Origin: Arthrobacter sp. EpRS71
GTDB lineage: Bacteria > Actinomycetota > Actinomycetes > Actinomycetales > Micrococcaceae
Direction of reading: 5' to 3'
Assembly (NCBI RefSeq): GCF_001512285.1
Contig: NZ_LNUV01000004.1
Span: 62,001 to 126,000, forward strand
DNA length: 64,000 nt
In this document: positions 37,059 through 44,265 of the stretch, piece by piece
Layout of the letters: every line of letters begins with the position of its first letter
Position numbering within the stretch: the first letter of the stretch is position 1
Translations under genes and position numbers: made by a program
The notes under the pieces: generated by a model
The model's database searches: none
What the model saw: the letters and a program-made list of their open reading frames with translations, nothing else
What the model was told of the DNA's origin: nothing

Positions 37059-37901
37059 TCAGGACACGACGAATTCGCTGATCCTGAACTTCGCGGTTGC
37101 GGCCACTGGACCCTCCAACGCGGCCATTTCTGCCAACTCTTCGCGCTTCAGGTGGTGTCCGGCCGGACCCATGTAGGCGAGGTCGGCAACCTCCGAGCCA
37201 GACAACATCAAGGGAAGGTCAAGGCTCTTGCTTGTGCCGGGGTGGAAGAATTCCCGCATGGAGTCCACCAGACGGTCTTCTTTCCCCTCCTCAATGCCGA
37301 GCATGCCTGTCCGGGCTGCGATCTCGGCAAGATGGCCCGGACGTGGCGTCACAACAATCAAGGAACCGCCAGGCCGGAGCACCCGGGCAAACTCGGCGGG
37401 ATTCCGCGGGGCGAAGACTACAGTGACCACGTCCGCGGCGTTATCTGCGATGGGCAGCGGGCGCCAAATGTCCCAAACGAGGTTGGCTGCCTGCCGGTTG
37501 AGCCGGGCGGCTCGCCTGAGCGCGAACTTGGAGATGTCCATGCCGATTCCCGTAGCCCCGGACCTCTCAAGCACCGTTTGCAGGTAGTGGCCCGTGCCGG
37601 TACCGGCATCGAGAACCAGGGCATCAGGGCGCCAAAGTGATCCGGCGGCTGCGTCTGCCACAGTCCGGGCGAGGGCGGAGTAGTGTCCGGCATCCAGGAA
37701 CCGGTACCGGGCGGCCACCATCTCTGCAGAGTCTGCTTCGAAGACCGTCCCTTTGCCCGTCAGCAGGTTGAAGTAGCCCTGTTTGGCGGCGTCGAACAGG
37801 TGCCCGGCTTCACAGGCAAGTGTCTGCTGCCGGCTTTCCCTGAGCTGAAGCGCCCCTTGGCAAACAGGACAGCGGAGGGCGGCAACAGCGTCGGACAACA
37901 T
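37059..37901 (-). CDS. RlmA-type 23S rRNA (guanine-N1)-methyltransferase family protein
   Basis: The 280-residue protein has an N-terminal zinc knuckle (CPVCQGAL...CEAGH, about 11-34) followed by the family signature LFDAAKQGYFNLL. The SAM-binding motif VLDAGTGTGHYL lies near residue 97, and VVFAPRNPAEFARVLRPGG is the post-IV motif. RlmA-I and RlmA-II (TlrB) methylate G745 or G748 of 23S rRNA, and the latter can give tylosin-type resistance. Which base is targeted cannot be told here. It is divergent from the S9 peptidase gene. Confidence 0.88.
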   Translation of the reverse strand: MLSDAVAALRCPVCQGALQLRESRQQTLACEAGHLFDAAKQGYFNLLTGKGTVFEADSAEMVAARYRFLDAGHYSALARTVADAAAGSLWRPDALVLDAGTGTGHYLQTVLERSGATGIGMDISKFALRRAARLNRQAANLVWDIWRPLPIADNAADVVTVVFAPRNPAEFARVLRPGGSLIVVTPRPGHLAEIAARTGMLGIEEGKEDRLVDSMREFFHPGTSKSLDLPLMLSGSEVADLAYMGPAGHHLKREELAEMAALEGPVAATAKFRISEFVVS

Positions 37902-37914
37902 GGCTCCAATCCTA
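37902..37914 (-). promoter_or_regulatory. Leaderless-type -10 box of the RlmA-like gene
   Basis: TAGGAT (37909-37914, minus) lies 7 bases before the ATG. A GGAG also lies between box and ATG. Confidence 0.45.
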
Positions 37915-37956
37915 CGGTGGACGGAGTGTCTGGTGCCGAGGGCCGAGCTGCCGGGC

Positions 37957-37969
37957 TAGGCTCACCATC
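37957..37969 (+). promoter_or_regulatory. Leaderless-type -10 box of the S9 peptidase gene
   Basis: TAGGCT (37957-37962) lies 7 bases before GTG 37970. No ribosome site is visible. Confidence 0.5.
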
Positions 37970-39985
37970 GTGAAACCCGAGCAATTGCACCTGCTGAACT
38001 CCGTGTCCGCGCCGGCTATCCACCCCGATGGCACCAAGGCGGTGGTTTCCGTCACGCGACCTGACTTTGATGCAGACAGCTACGTAGGTCAGTTGTGGAG
38101 CATCCCGTTGGATCCCACCAAGTATTCCCGGCGCATCACCCGCGGATTCAGGGATAGTTCCCCCGCGTTTTCTCCCGACGGCCTGGTTCTTGCGTTCCTG
38201 AGGACCGATCAGGACGGCAAGCCACAACTCTTCGTGGTGGAAGCCGCAGGCGGCGAGCCGCAACAGATCACCGATCAGCATGCCGGCGTAGGTGGCTTCG
38301 TGTGGGCGCCTGATTCCCACCGTATTGCCTTTGAGGCCCGCGTACCGGAACAGGGCCGCTACGGCACGGTGGACGGCGTCACGTCCGGGGGAGAGGACGC
38401 CCGGATGGTCACCGGCAACCAATACAGAATGAATGGTGTCGGTTATACCGCGGACCAACGTCAGCAGTTGTTCGTCCTTGACGTGCCTGAATTGGGTGGC
38501 GAGCCGGCAGTCGCTCTTCGCGGGAGGGCCGCCCACGAACAGCCCGAACGCCCTGTTGCAGGAATCCCCTCTGCACGTCAGGTCACGTTTGGAGACTCAG
38601 ACCATGAGTCACCATGCTTTTCAGCCGACGGCGCCAGCCTCTATTTCATCGCGGCCCTCCATGAAGGACACGACGACGACCTCGTCACCTCCGTCTACAG
38701 GGTGGATGCCGGAGGCGGCCAGCCATCCGCCGTCGAACCTTCCAACGGAGGGCCGCAAACCGTTACTTCCGTGCGGGCCTCCAGGGATGGTCGTTGGCTC
38801 TTCTACATCGCCCAAGACCTGGGTGACACCGGCAAGGACTTCGTGGCCCGCAATTCCGTTCTGTACACCATGCCGGTTGCCGGGGGAGAGGCCACGGCCT
38901 TGACCGACGTCGAGCACCTTGACGTTTCGGGACCATTGGAGCCCAGCGGACCGGCCAGCGTTCTAGTACTGAACACAGCGTTGGGAAGTGTCGAACTGCT
39001 CGATGTCACGGCCGACGGCGAGATCTCACCTTTGGTTCATGGGGCCAAGGTGGTCATTGGGGCCACTGTGGCTGCCAATGGTGAAATTGCCGTGAGCTTC
39101 TCCGACGCCTCCACAGTGGGGGACGTCGCCTCCCTTGAACACGGCGAGATCCGCCTCCTCACGGACTTCTCCGCCCCTTTGCGCAACAACACCCGGGTCA
39201 CGGAGCCCCTGGACTTCGACGCCGAATCCGCTGATGGCCATCCTGTTCACGGCTGGGTGGTTTTCCCAGACGGACCCGGCCCCCACCCGGTCCTGCTCTC
39301 CATTCACGGCGGCCCCTTCGCCCAATACACGGGTGCTTTCTTCGACGAAGCCCAGGTCTATGCCGCCGCCGGATACGCAGTTGTCATGTGTAATCCACGC
39401 GGTTCATCCGGTTACGGACAAGCCCACGGCCGCGCCATCAAAGAGCGCATGGGGACCGTGGACATGCAGGACGTGCTGGCGTTTCTCGACTCTGCGTTGG
39501 CCACGTTTGATGCCTTGGATGAGAACCGTCTGGGAATCATGGGGGGCTCCTACGGCGGCTACCTGACAGCGTGGACCATTGCCCACCACCATCGGTTCAA
39601 GGGTGCAATTGTGGAGCGTGGCTTCCTGGACCCCGTCAGCTTTGCAGGTTCGGCTGACATCGGGTGGTTCTTCGGGACCGAGTACACCGGAGGAACACCG
39701 GAGCAGATGGCCGCCCAAAGTCCCATGGCGGTGGTCTCCGGCGTCGATACACCCACCTTGGTGATTCACAGCGAGAACGATCTTCGGTGTCCCATCGAAC
39801 AGGGTCAGCGCTACTACGCGCATCTGAAGGCGCAGGGCGTGGAAACGTCCTTGTTGATCTTCCCCGGGGAAGATCATGAGTTGTCACGGTCCGGTACGCC
39901 CCATCACCGGAGGCAGCGCTTTGAGCACATTCTCCGCTGGTGGGCACGTCACCTTCCGACGGACGTCAATCGCCCGCAGGACTAG
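37970..39985 (+). CDS. S9-family peptidase (acylaminoacyl/dipeptidyl-peptidase-like)
   Basis: The 671-residue protein has an N-terminal WD40/TolB-like beta-propeller (about 1-410) and a C-terminal alpha/beta hydrolase. The catalytic triad is Ser527 (GGSYGG), Asp604 (SENDLRCP) and His636 (GEDHE). An HGGPFAQY oxyanion segment lies near 445. It has no signal peptide, so it likely trims small peptides in the cytoplasm. It ends 33 bases before the convergent peptide deformylase gene; no clear terminator is visible between them. Confidence 0.92.
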   Translation: MKPEQLHLLNSVSAPAIHPDGTKAVVSVTRPDFDADSYVGQLWSIPLDPTKYSRRITRGFRDSSPAFSPDGLVLAFLRTDQDGKPQLFVVEAAGGEPQQITDQHAGVGGFVWAPDSHRIAFEARVPEQGRYGTVDGVTSGGEDARMVTGNQYRMNGVGYTADQRQQLFVLDVPELGGEPAVALRGRAAHEQPERPVAGIPSARQVTFGDSDHESPCFSADGASLYFIAALHEGHDDDLVTSVYRVDAGGGQPSAVEPSNGGPQTVTSVRASRDGRWLFYIAQDLGDTGKDFVARNSVLYTMPVAGGEATALTDVEHLDVSGPLEPSGPASVLVLNTALGSVELLDVTADGEISPLVHGAKVVIGATVAANGEIAVSFSDASTVGDVASLEHGEIRLLTDFSAPLRNNTRVTEPLDFDAESADGHPVHGWVVFPDGPGPHPVLLSIHGGPFAQYTGAFFDEAQVYAAAGYAVVMCNPRGSSGYGQAHGRAIKERMGTVDMQDVLAFLDSALATFDALDENRLGIMGGSYGGYLTAWTIAHHHRFKGAIVERGFLDPVSFAGSADIGWFFGTEYTGGTPEQMAAQSPMAVVSGVDTPTLVIHSENDLRCPIEQGQRYYAHLKAQGVETSLLIFPGEDHELSRSGTPHHRRQRFEHILRWWARHLPTDVNRPQD

Positions 39986-40018
39986 TTCCGCTGCCGGCTG
40001 TACTGCCCGGATTCAGCG

Positions 40019-40693
40019 TCAGCGGAGAAAGCCAAGAGCCCGGCGTGCCTCGTCAATCTCCGGAGCAGACCACCGGGCCGAGTGCTCGGCGTTGCTGGAC
40101 AATGAGCGCAGTTCGGCCCGGTCCAGGTACAGGACGCCATGGAGGTGGTCCGTTTCGTGCTGCACAATGCGGGCCTGCCATCCAGAGAACCAGGCTTCCA
40201 CGGGCTCGCCCGCAGGACTGGTGTAACGCAATTCCACATTCCGGTGGCGCGTCACGACCGCCTGGTACCCGCTGACGGAGAGGCACCCTTCATAGAAGGT
40301 GGCCGTCTCTGTGCCGAGCGGGCGGTACTGCGGGTTGATGACAGCAAGGAATTCCAACTGTTCCCTGTGGCGCACTGCAGCTGACTCTGGTTCCACCGGA
40401 TATTTGTCCTCCAACACGGCAAGTTGCAAAGGGATGCCCAGCTGAGGAGCGGCCAGGCCGACTCCCGGGGCGTCATGCATGACGTCCCTCATTCGGTCTA
40501 TGAAAGCCGCCAACTCTGTGTCGTCAACCTGGCCGTCGTACGGCGCGGCGAGCTGACGCAACACAGGGTGCCCGGCTTGCACAATGGGCGGCAGCTCTTC
40601 GGCATCCAGCAGCCGGCGAACAGCATCACGGATGCGGATGGGGTTGTAGTCCGTAGCTGGGCTCGTGGCCTCCGGATGAGGTTGGTGCGTCAT
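40019..40693 (-). CDS. def: Peptide deformylase
   Basis: The 224-residue metalloenzyme has all three motifs: GVGLAAPQ (77-84), EGCLSV (135-140, metal ligand Cys137) and HETDH (179-183, two His ligands and the catalytic Glu). It removes the formyl group from nascent N-termini. The first 20 residues are an extension of low complexity. Relative to typical proteins there is a longer loop before CLSV, as in actinobacterial type I enzymes. It is divergent from the NTF2-like gene with a short shared control region. Confidence 0.94.
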   Translation of the reverse strand: MTHQPHPEATSPATDYNPIRIRDAVRRLLDAEELPPIVQAGHPVLRQLAAPYDGQVDDTELAAFIDRMRDVMHDAPGVGLAAPQLGIPLQLAVLEDKYPVEPESAAVRHREQLEFLAVINPQYRPLGTETATFYEGCLSVSGYQAVVTRHRNVELRYTSPAGEPVEAWFSGWQARIVQHETDHLHGVLYLDRAELRSLSSNAEHSARWSAPEIDEARRALGFLR

Positions 40694-40705
40694 ACAGTGA
40701 GCCTA
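40694..40705 (-). promoter_or_regulatory. Leaderless-type -10 box of def
   Basis: TAGGCT (40700-40705, minus) lies 6 bases before the ATG. It faces an identical box at 40736-40741 across 30 bases. Confidence 0.5.
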
Positions 40706-40735
40706 ACGTGCAATCGGGTATCCCCGAGTGTGGGC

Positions 40736-40747
40736 TAGGCTCGATGA
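40736..40747 (+). promoter_or_regulatory. Leaderless-type -10 box of the NTF2-like gene
   Basis: TAGGCT (40736-40741) lies 6 bases before ATG 40748. Confidence 0.5.
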
Positions 40748-41155
40748 ATGATCGATTCCACCCCTCTGGATTGTGTACTCGGGTTTGTTCGAACGGTTGA
40801 AGCCGGCGGCGGGGCTGCTGAAATCCGGCCCTTCCTCGCTGACGATTTCAAGCTCACGGAATGGCCGCACGCATTGTCCAAAACAGGCTCAACACGGGAT
40901 CTTGCCGAGACCCTGGCCGGCGCCGACCATAGCAAGGACATTGTCGCTGATCAGCGCTTTGACGTGGTCCGCACAACGAGCCAGGACAACCGTGTGGTGC
41001 TGGAAATGAACTGGTCCGCCACTTTGCTGCTGGACCTTCCGTACTGGGACCGCGGCGATACCATCCGAGCCAGGAGCACGGCGGTCTTCGAGCTGCGGGA
41101 CGGACTGATCATCAGCCAGGACACGTACGACTGCTATTACACAACCGCCGAATAG
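40748..41155 (+). CDS. SnoaL/NTF2-like protein
   Basis: The 135-residue protein has the cone-shaped NTF2-like pattern. An N-terminal helix pair (LDCVLGFVRTVEAGG) is followed by FLADDFKLTEWP, a central helix and four to five beta strands with VVLEMNWSATL and ARSTAVFELRDGLIISQDTYDCYY. The last strand ends in the aromatic-rich DTYDCYY common in the SnoaL group. Whether it is an enzyme or a binding protein cannot be told. It is 10 bases from the convergent flavin monooxygenase gene. Confidence 0.8.
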   Translation: MIDSTPLDCVLGFVRTVEAGGGAAEIRPFLADDFKLTEWPHALSKTGSTRDLAETLAGADHSKDIVADQRFDVVRTTSQDNRVVLEMNWSATLLLDLPYWDRGDTIRARSTAVFELRDGLIISQDTYDCYYTTAE

Positions 41156-41165
41156 CCCAACTCAC

Positions 41166-42296
41166 CTAACGCATGGTGAAGCGCCGCTCCACCAGCCCTG
41201 AAATTGCCGGTACTGCCAACGCGGTTGCGAAAACTGCGTTCCTGGCTGACATCGCTGGAGGCGGGAGAGGTCTTCCCAGAGCCATGTTGAGTCCAGCCTG
41301 GCGCGATGCGCGTAGCGCCGCCTTTCTGCGGGACTTCTCAAAACCTGCCAGATCGGGCCCGACGTCGGCACCCCGGAAAGAAGCATCGATGATCGGGGCC
41401 AGCGCCGCAGCATCCAACCAGCCAAGGTTCATGCCCTGCCCTCCGATGGGACTGATCTCGTGGGCTGCGTCCCCCAGCAGCACCACTCTGCCGTGAACCA
41501 TGCGTTGAGCCAACCGTGACCGTACTTCGAATGCGCTCAGCATTGAGTTGCCGGGAACATGGAGCACCTCACCGGTCCTGGCCAGGACCAAGTCGGCCAG
41601 CTTATCCGCCGTCGGCCCCTTAGCCGGTGCACCCAGTCTCACCACCCATCTGCGGACACCTCCCGGCAGGGGAAAGGACTCCACGATTCCACCGGGTTCC
41701 AAATACAGGACAGCATTGGAGCCGTGGGCGGTATTATCCGGGAAATCCCCCATGATGTAGCAGTCCGGATAGCTTCGCGCCGTCAGGCCCGGCAGATGGT
41801 GCCTGCGGATGGTTGAGTGCGCGCCGTCGGCAGCCACCACTAACCGGCTGCTGAACTCCAGAACACCTGCCGGACAATTCGCGATGGTGCGGACGTGGCC
41901 GGGTTCTTCCACAACCTCCCGAACGTCGGCACCCCGGACGATGGCATGTGCGTCCATGTTCTGCACAGCCAGCTCCAAGGCTTCCTCCGTCACCGGCTGG
42001 GGGACGGCAAGGATGAAGGGAAATCGGGGGTCGCCGTCGAACGCCAGCTCGGCCACCGGACGCCTCCGGCTGTAAGCGACACCCCGCTTGATAAGGACCC
42101 CGGCTGTTATCAGGGGATCGGCAACTCCCGCCCGCGCCAGCCCTGCAAGTGCCGGCGGGTGGATTCCAATGGCCCTCGAACGGTTACTCCTGGAACTCCG
42201 GCGCTCCAGGATACGGACCTGATGCCCCCGCTGAAGCAACAGCAAACCCATGAACAGCCCCACGGGCCCGGCACCAACAATCACGACGTCAGGCAT
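41166..42296 (-). CDS. FAD-dependent monooxygenase of the polyketide operon
   Basis: The 376-residue protein has an N-terminal Rossmann FAD motif (VVIVGAGPVGLFMG), LVVAADGAHSTIRR near 165, and the second FAD motif GRVVLLGDAAHEISPIGGQGMNLG near 285, all typical of aromatic hydroxylases of the UbiH/PHBH group. It probably hydroxylates the aromatic polyketide made by the upstream synthase. The likely ATG 42296 overlaps the end of the methyltransferase gene, with GGGAG 4 bases upstream; ATG 42299 and 42314 are alternatives. It is the last gene of the operon. Confidence 0.88.
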   Translation of the reverse strand: MPDVVIVGAGPVGLFMGLLLLQRGHQVRILERRSSRSNRSRAIGIHPPALAGLARAGVADPLITAGVLIKRGVAYSRRRPVAELAFDGDPRFPFILAVPQPVTEEALELAVQNMDAHAIVRGADVREVVEEPGHVRTIANCPAGVLEFSSRLVVAADGAHSTIRRHHLPGLTARSYPDCYIMGDFPDNTAHGSNAVLYLEPGGIVESFPLPGGVRRWVVRLGAPAKGPTADKLADLVLARTGEVLHVPGNSMLSAFEVRSRLAQRMVHGRVVLLGDAAHEISPIGGQGMNLGWLDAAALAPIIDASFRGADVGPDLAGFEKSRRKAALRASRQAGLNMALGRPLPPPAMSARNAVFATALAVPAISGLVERRFTMR

Positions 42297-43002
42297 CATT
42301 CTCCCGGGAGTCATGAACGAGCAGGTGGTGCCAAGGCCCGTTTCTTTCCACCGACCAAGAGTCCGGCACGGCAGCCGCCAGCTCCGGCGCAGTGTAACTG
42401 CGCCGGATGGACGTCAAGCCATCCACACAGATGTACGAGCCCACGCCCAAGGGCCAGAAACCTGCCAGGAACAACAGATATGCGACGTTGCTGCGGTTGA
42501 GGTCGTTATGGAGGCACAGGCCCTGGCTCAGTGCCTCGGAATCACGGAGGACAGCTGCGAGTTGCCCGGGAGCGAGGTGGTGAAGGATGTGGTTGGAAAT
42601 GACGACGTCGAACGTCCGGCCCTCGGATACGAGCTCGGAGCTGTGCGCTTTGCGGTAAACAACACCTTCCACTGGAGGTGTCTGGGAAGCGAAAGCCAAG
42701 GCTCTCTCATCCGGATCGATCGCCGTCACAGAGAGACGGAAACCATCCTTCCGCGCCCACCCCACAAGGCTCCGTGCCACATCCCCGCTGCCACATCCAA
42801 TGTCCAGCACTGACGCCGTGCCGTTTGCAGCCAGCAGCGGGCGGAGCCGCTGACGGTACGTCCCGTGCCATCCAGACAACAACCCGTTAACCACAGGAAA
42901 GCGTGCGTAGGTCCTGTGGAGGCGTTTGGGGTCGCAGTCGGCCCTGTCCATCTCCTCAACAGCCTGTACAGCCCTCGTTTCGAGGGACCCCCATGGACTC
43001 AC
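42289..43002 (-). CDS. SAM-dependent methyltransferase of the polyketide operon
   Basis: The 237-residue class I methyltransferase has the SAM motif VLDIGCGSGDVARSL near 66, AIDPDER near 95 and the post-motif FDVVISNHILHHL near 130. A hydrophobic segment (LLFLAGFWPLG, near 180) suggests membrane or lipid contact. It likely O- or C-methylates the polyketide product. It starts with GTG that overlaps the TGA of the polyketide synthase as GTGA, and it overlaps the flavin monooxygenase start at its end. The homologous step in srs-type phenolic-lipid operons is done by a different (ICMT-like) methyltransferase. Confidence 0.85.
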   Translation of the reverse strand: MSPWGSLETRAVQAVEEMDRADCDPKRLHRTYARFPVVNGLLSGWHGTYRQRLRPLLAANGTASVLDIGCGSGDVARSLVGWARKDGFRLSVTAIDPDERALAFASQTPPVEGVVYRKAHSSELVSEGRTFDVVISNHILHHLAPGQLAAVLRDSEALSQGLCLHNDLNRSNVAYLLFLAGFWPLGVGSYICVDGLTSIRRSYTAPELAAAVPDSWSVERNGPWHHLLVHDSRENDA

Positions 43003-44135
43003 AGAGCAGGCGAGACCAGCGTGAAGAGTCCCGTTTCCACCGTCAGACCGGGGCCAAATGCCATGGAACAGATCCGTTCTTCCTGCTGAGCAGCCCCCTT
43101 CTCCAGCATGTGCTTGAGGACGAACAGCACGGTGGCGCTGCTCATGTTGCCGTAGTCCCTCAGGGTCTCGCGGGCAGGCACCAGCTGCTCCTGCGTCAGT
43201 TCCAATTTGGACTCCACCTTGTCCAGGATGCTTCGGCCACCGGGGTGGATGGCCCAGTGGGTGATGTCACGATAGGGGAGGCCCGCCAGGGACGGATCTT
43301 TGGCGAGCAGCGGCTCCAAGGCACCGGTGATGTGTTCTTCAATGATGTGGGGGACGTAAGATCCCAGCACCATTTCGAATCCTTCGTCCCCGATGTTCCA
43401 GGCCATGGCTTCCTCGCCAACCGGCGTCAGGACAGTCTCAAAGTGATCAAGCCTGATGGCCGGCTCCAGCCCTTGCAACTCCCGGGCACTCAGGACCGCC
43501 GCCGCCGCCCCGTCCCCGAAGATCGCCGAGCCCATGATCGTGTCGGGGTCATTCGACGTCCTGACATGCAGGGAGCAGAGTTCAACACAGATCACCAGGA
43601 CAACCGCGGCGGGATCAGCAACACAGAACTGTTTGGCTGCCTTGAGCGCGGGAAAAGCCGCATAGCAGCCCATGAATCCGAGGTGGTACCGCTGCACGGC
43701 GGGATTGAGGCCCAAAGCCCTCACTACCTTGTAGTCCGGGCCGGGGTTGAAGAATCCAGTGCAGGACACCGTAATGACGTGCGTGATGTCATCCAGATCA
43801 ATCCCCGGCGCCTGGGCCACTGCGGCTTTGCCGGCTTCGACGAACAACTTGGTGGCTTCGGTGGCAAAGATCTCGTTCCGGACCTTGGTGCTGGGGCTCA
43901 GCACCCGGTTGGTTTCGGGGTCAAAGAACTGGGGATTTTCGGAATGGGAGTCAAGGCTGAGCTCGGCAACGGCGGTGTATCGGGTGTCTATGGCTGCTGA
44001 GTCGAAGCAGGTATTGACCAGTCGGGTTCCCAGCCGCGTCAGTCCTGGCTGTGAAGCGAAGACGTCCCGGGCTTGCTGCTGGACAAGGATTGTTTGCGGA
44101 ACTGCGGTTTCAAGTGACCTCATGTATACCGGCAT
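42999..44135 (-). CDS. Type III polyketide synthase
   Basis: The 378-residue chalcone-synthase-like enzyme has the full Cys-His-Asn triad: Cys157 in GFMGCYAAFPAL, His297 in HPGG and Asn330 in GNMSSAT. ICSMAFGPGLTVE is the C-terminal loop. Related bacterial enzymes make alkylresorcinols, alkylpyrones or alkylquinone precursors from fatty acyl-CoA and malonyl-CoA. The operon order synthase, methyltransferase, flavin monooxygenase is like srsABC of Streptomyces griseus. The ATG at 44135 has a weak ribosome site; another ATG lies four codons in. It is divergent from the UvrA-like gene. Confidence 0.94.
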   Translation of the reverse strand: MPVYMRSLETAVPQTILVQQQARDVFASQPGLTRLGTRLVNTCFDSAAIDTRYTAVAELSLDSHSENPQFFDPETNRVLSPSTKVRNEIFATEATKLFVEAGKAAVAQAPGIDLDDITHVITVSCTGFFNPGPDYKVVRALGLNPAVQRYHLGFMGCYAAFPALKAAKQFCVADPAAVVLVICVELCSLHVRTSNDPDTIMGSAIFGDGAAAAVLSARELQGLEPAIRLDHFETVLTPVGEEAMAWNIGDEGFEMVLGSYVPHIIEEHITGALEPLLAKDPSLAGLPYRDITHWAIHPGGRSILDKVESKLELTQEQLVPARETLRDYGNMSSATVLFVLKHMLEKGAAQQEERICSMAFGPGLTVETGLFTLVSPAL

Positions 44136-44185
44136 GCTTCATTCTTAGCGAGTAAACCTTGGAAGACAATGGCAGAATCGAAGCT

Positions 44186-44205
44186 ACTGGCCGAGGCTGG
44201 TCAGT
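44186..44205. repeat. Imperfect inverted repeat in the polyketide/UvrA-like divergent region
   Basis: ACTGGCC (44186-44192) and GGTCAGT (44199-44205) are inverted copies with one mismatch around GAGGCT. It is the only symmetric element I see in the 130-base gap and could be an operator for both directions. Confidence 0.35.
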
Positions 44206-44265
44206 GAAAGCAGGCGACACCGACGGGGGACTGTTGGGCAGCGCCGCCTAACAGATGGAGAAATC

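Noticed and set aside
42999-44135. Reading the polyketide synthase as FabH (KAS III)
   Set aside because: The GFMGCYAAFPAL Cys context, the HPGG His and the C-terminal GPGLTVE loop are those of chalcone-synthase-type enzymes.
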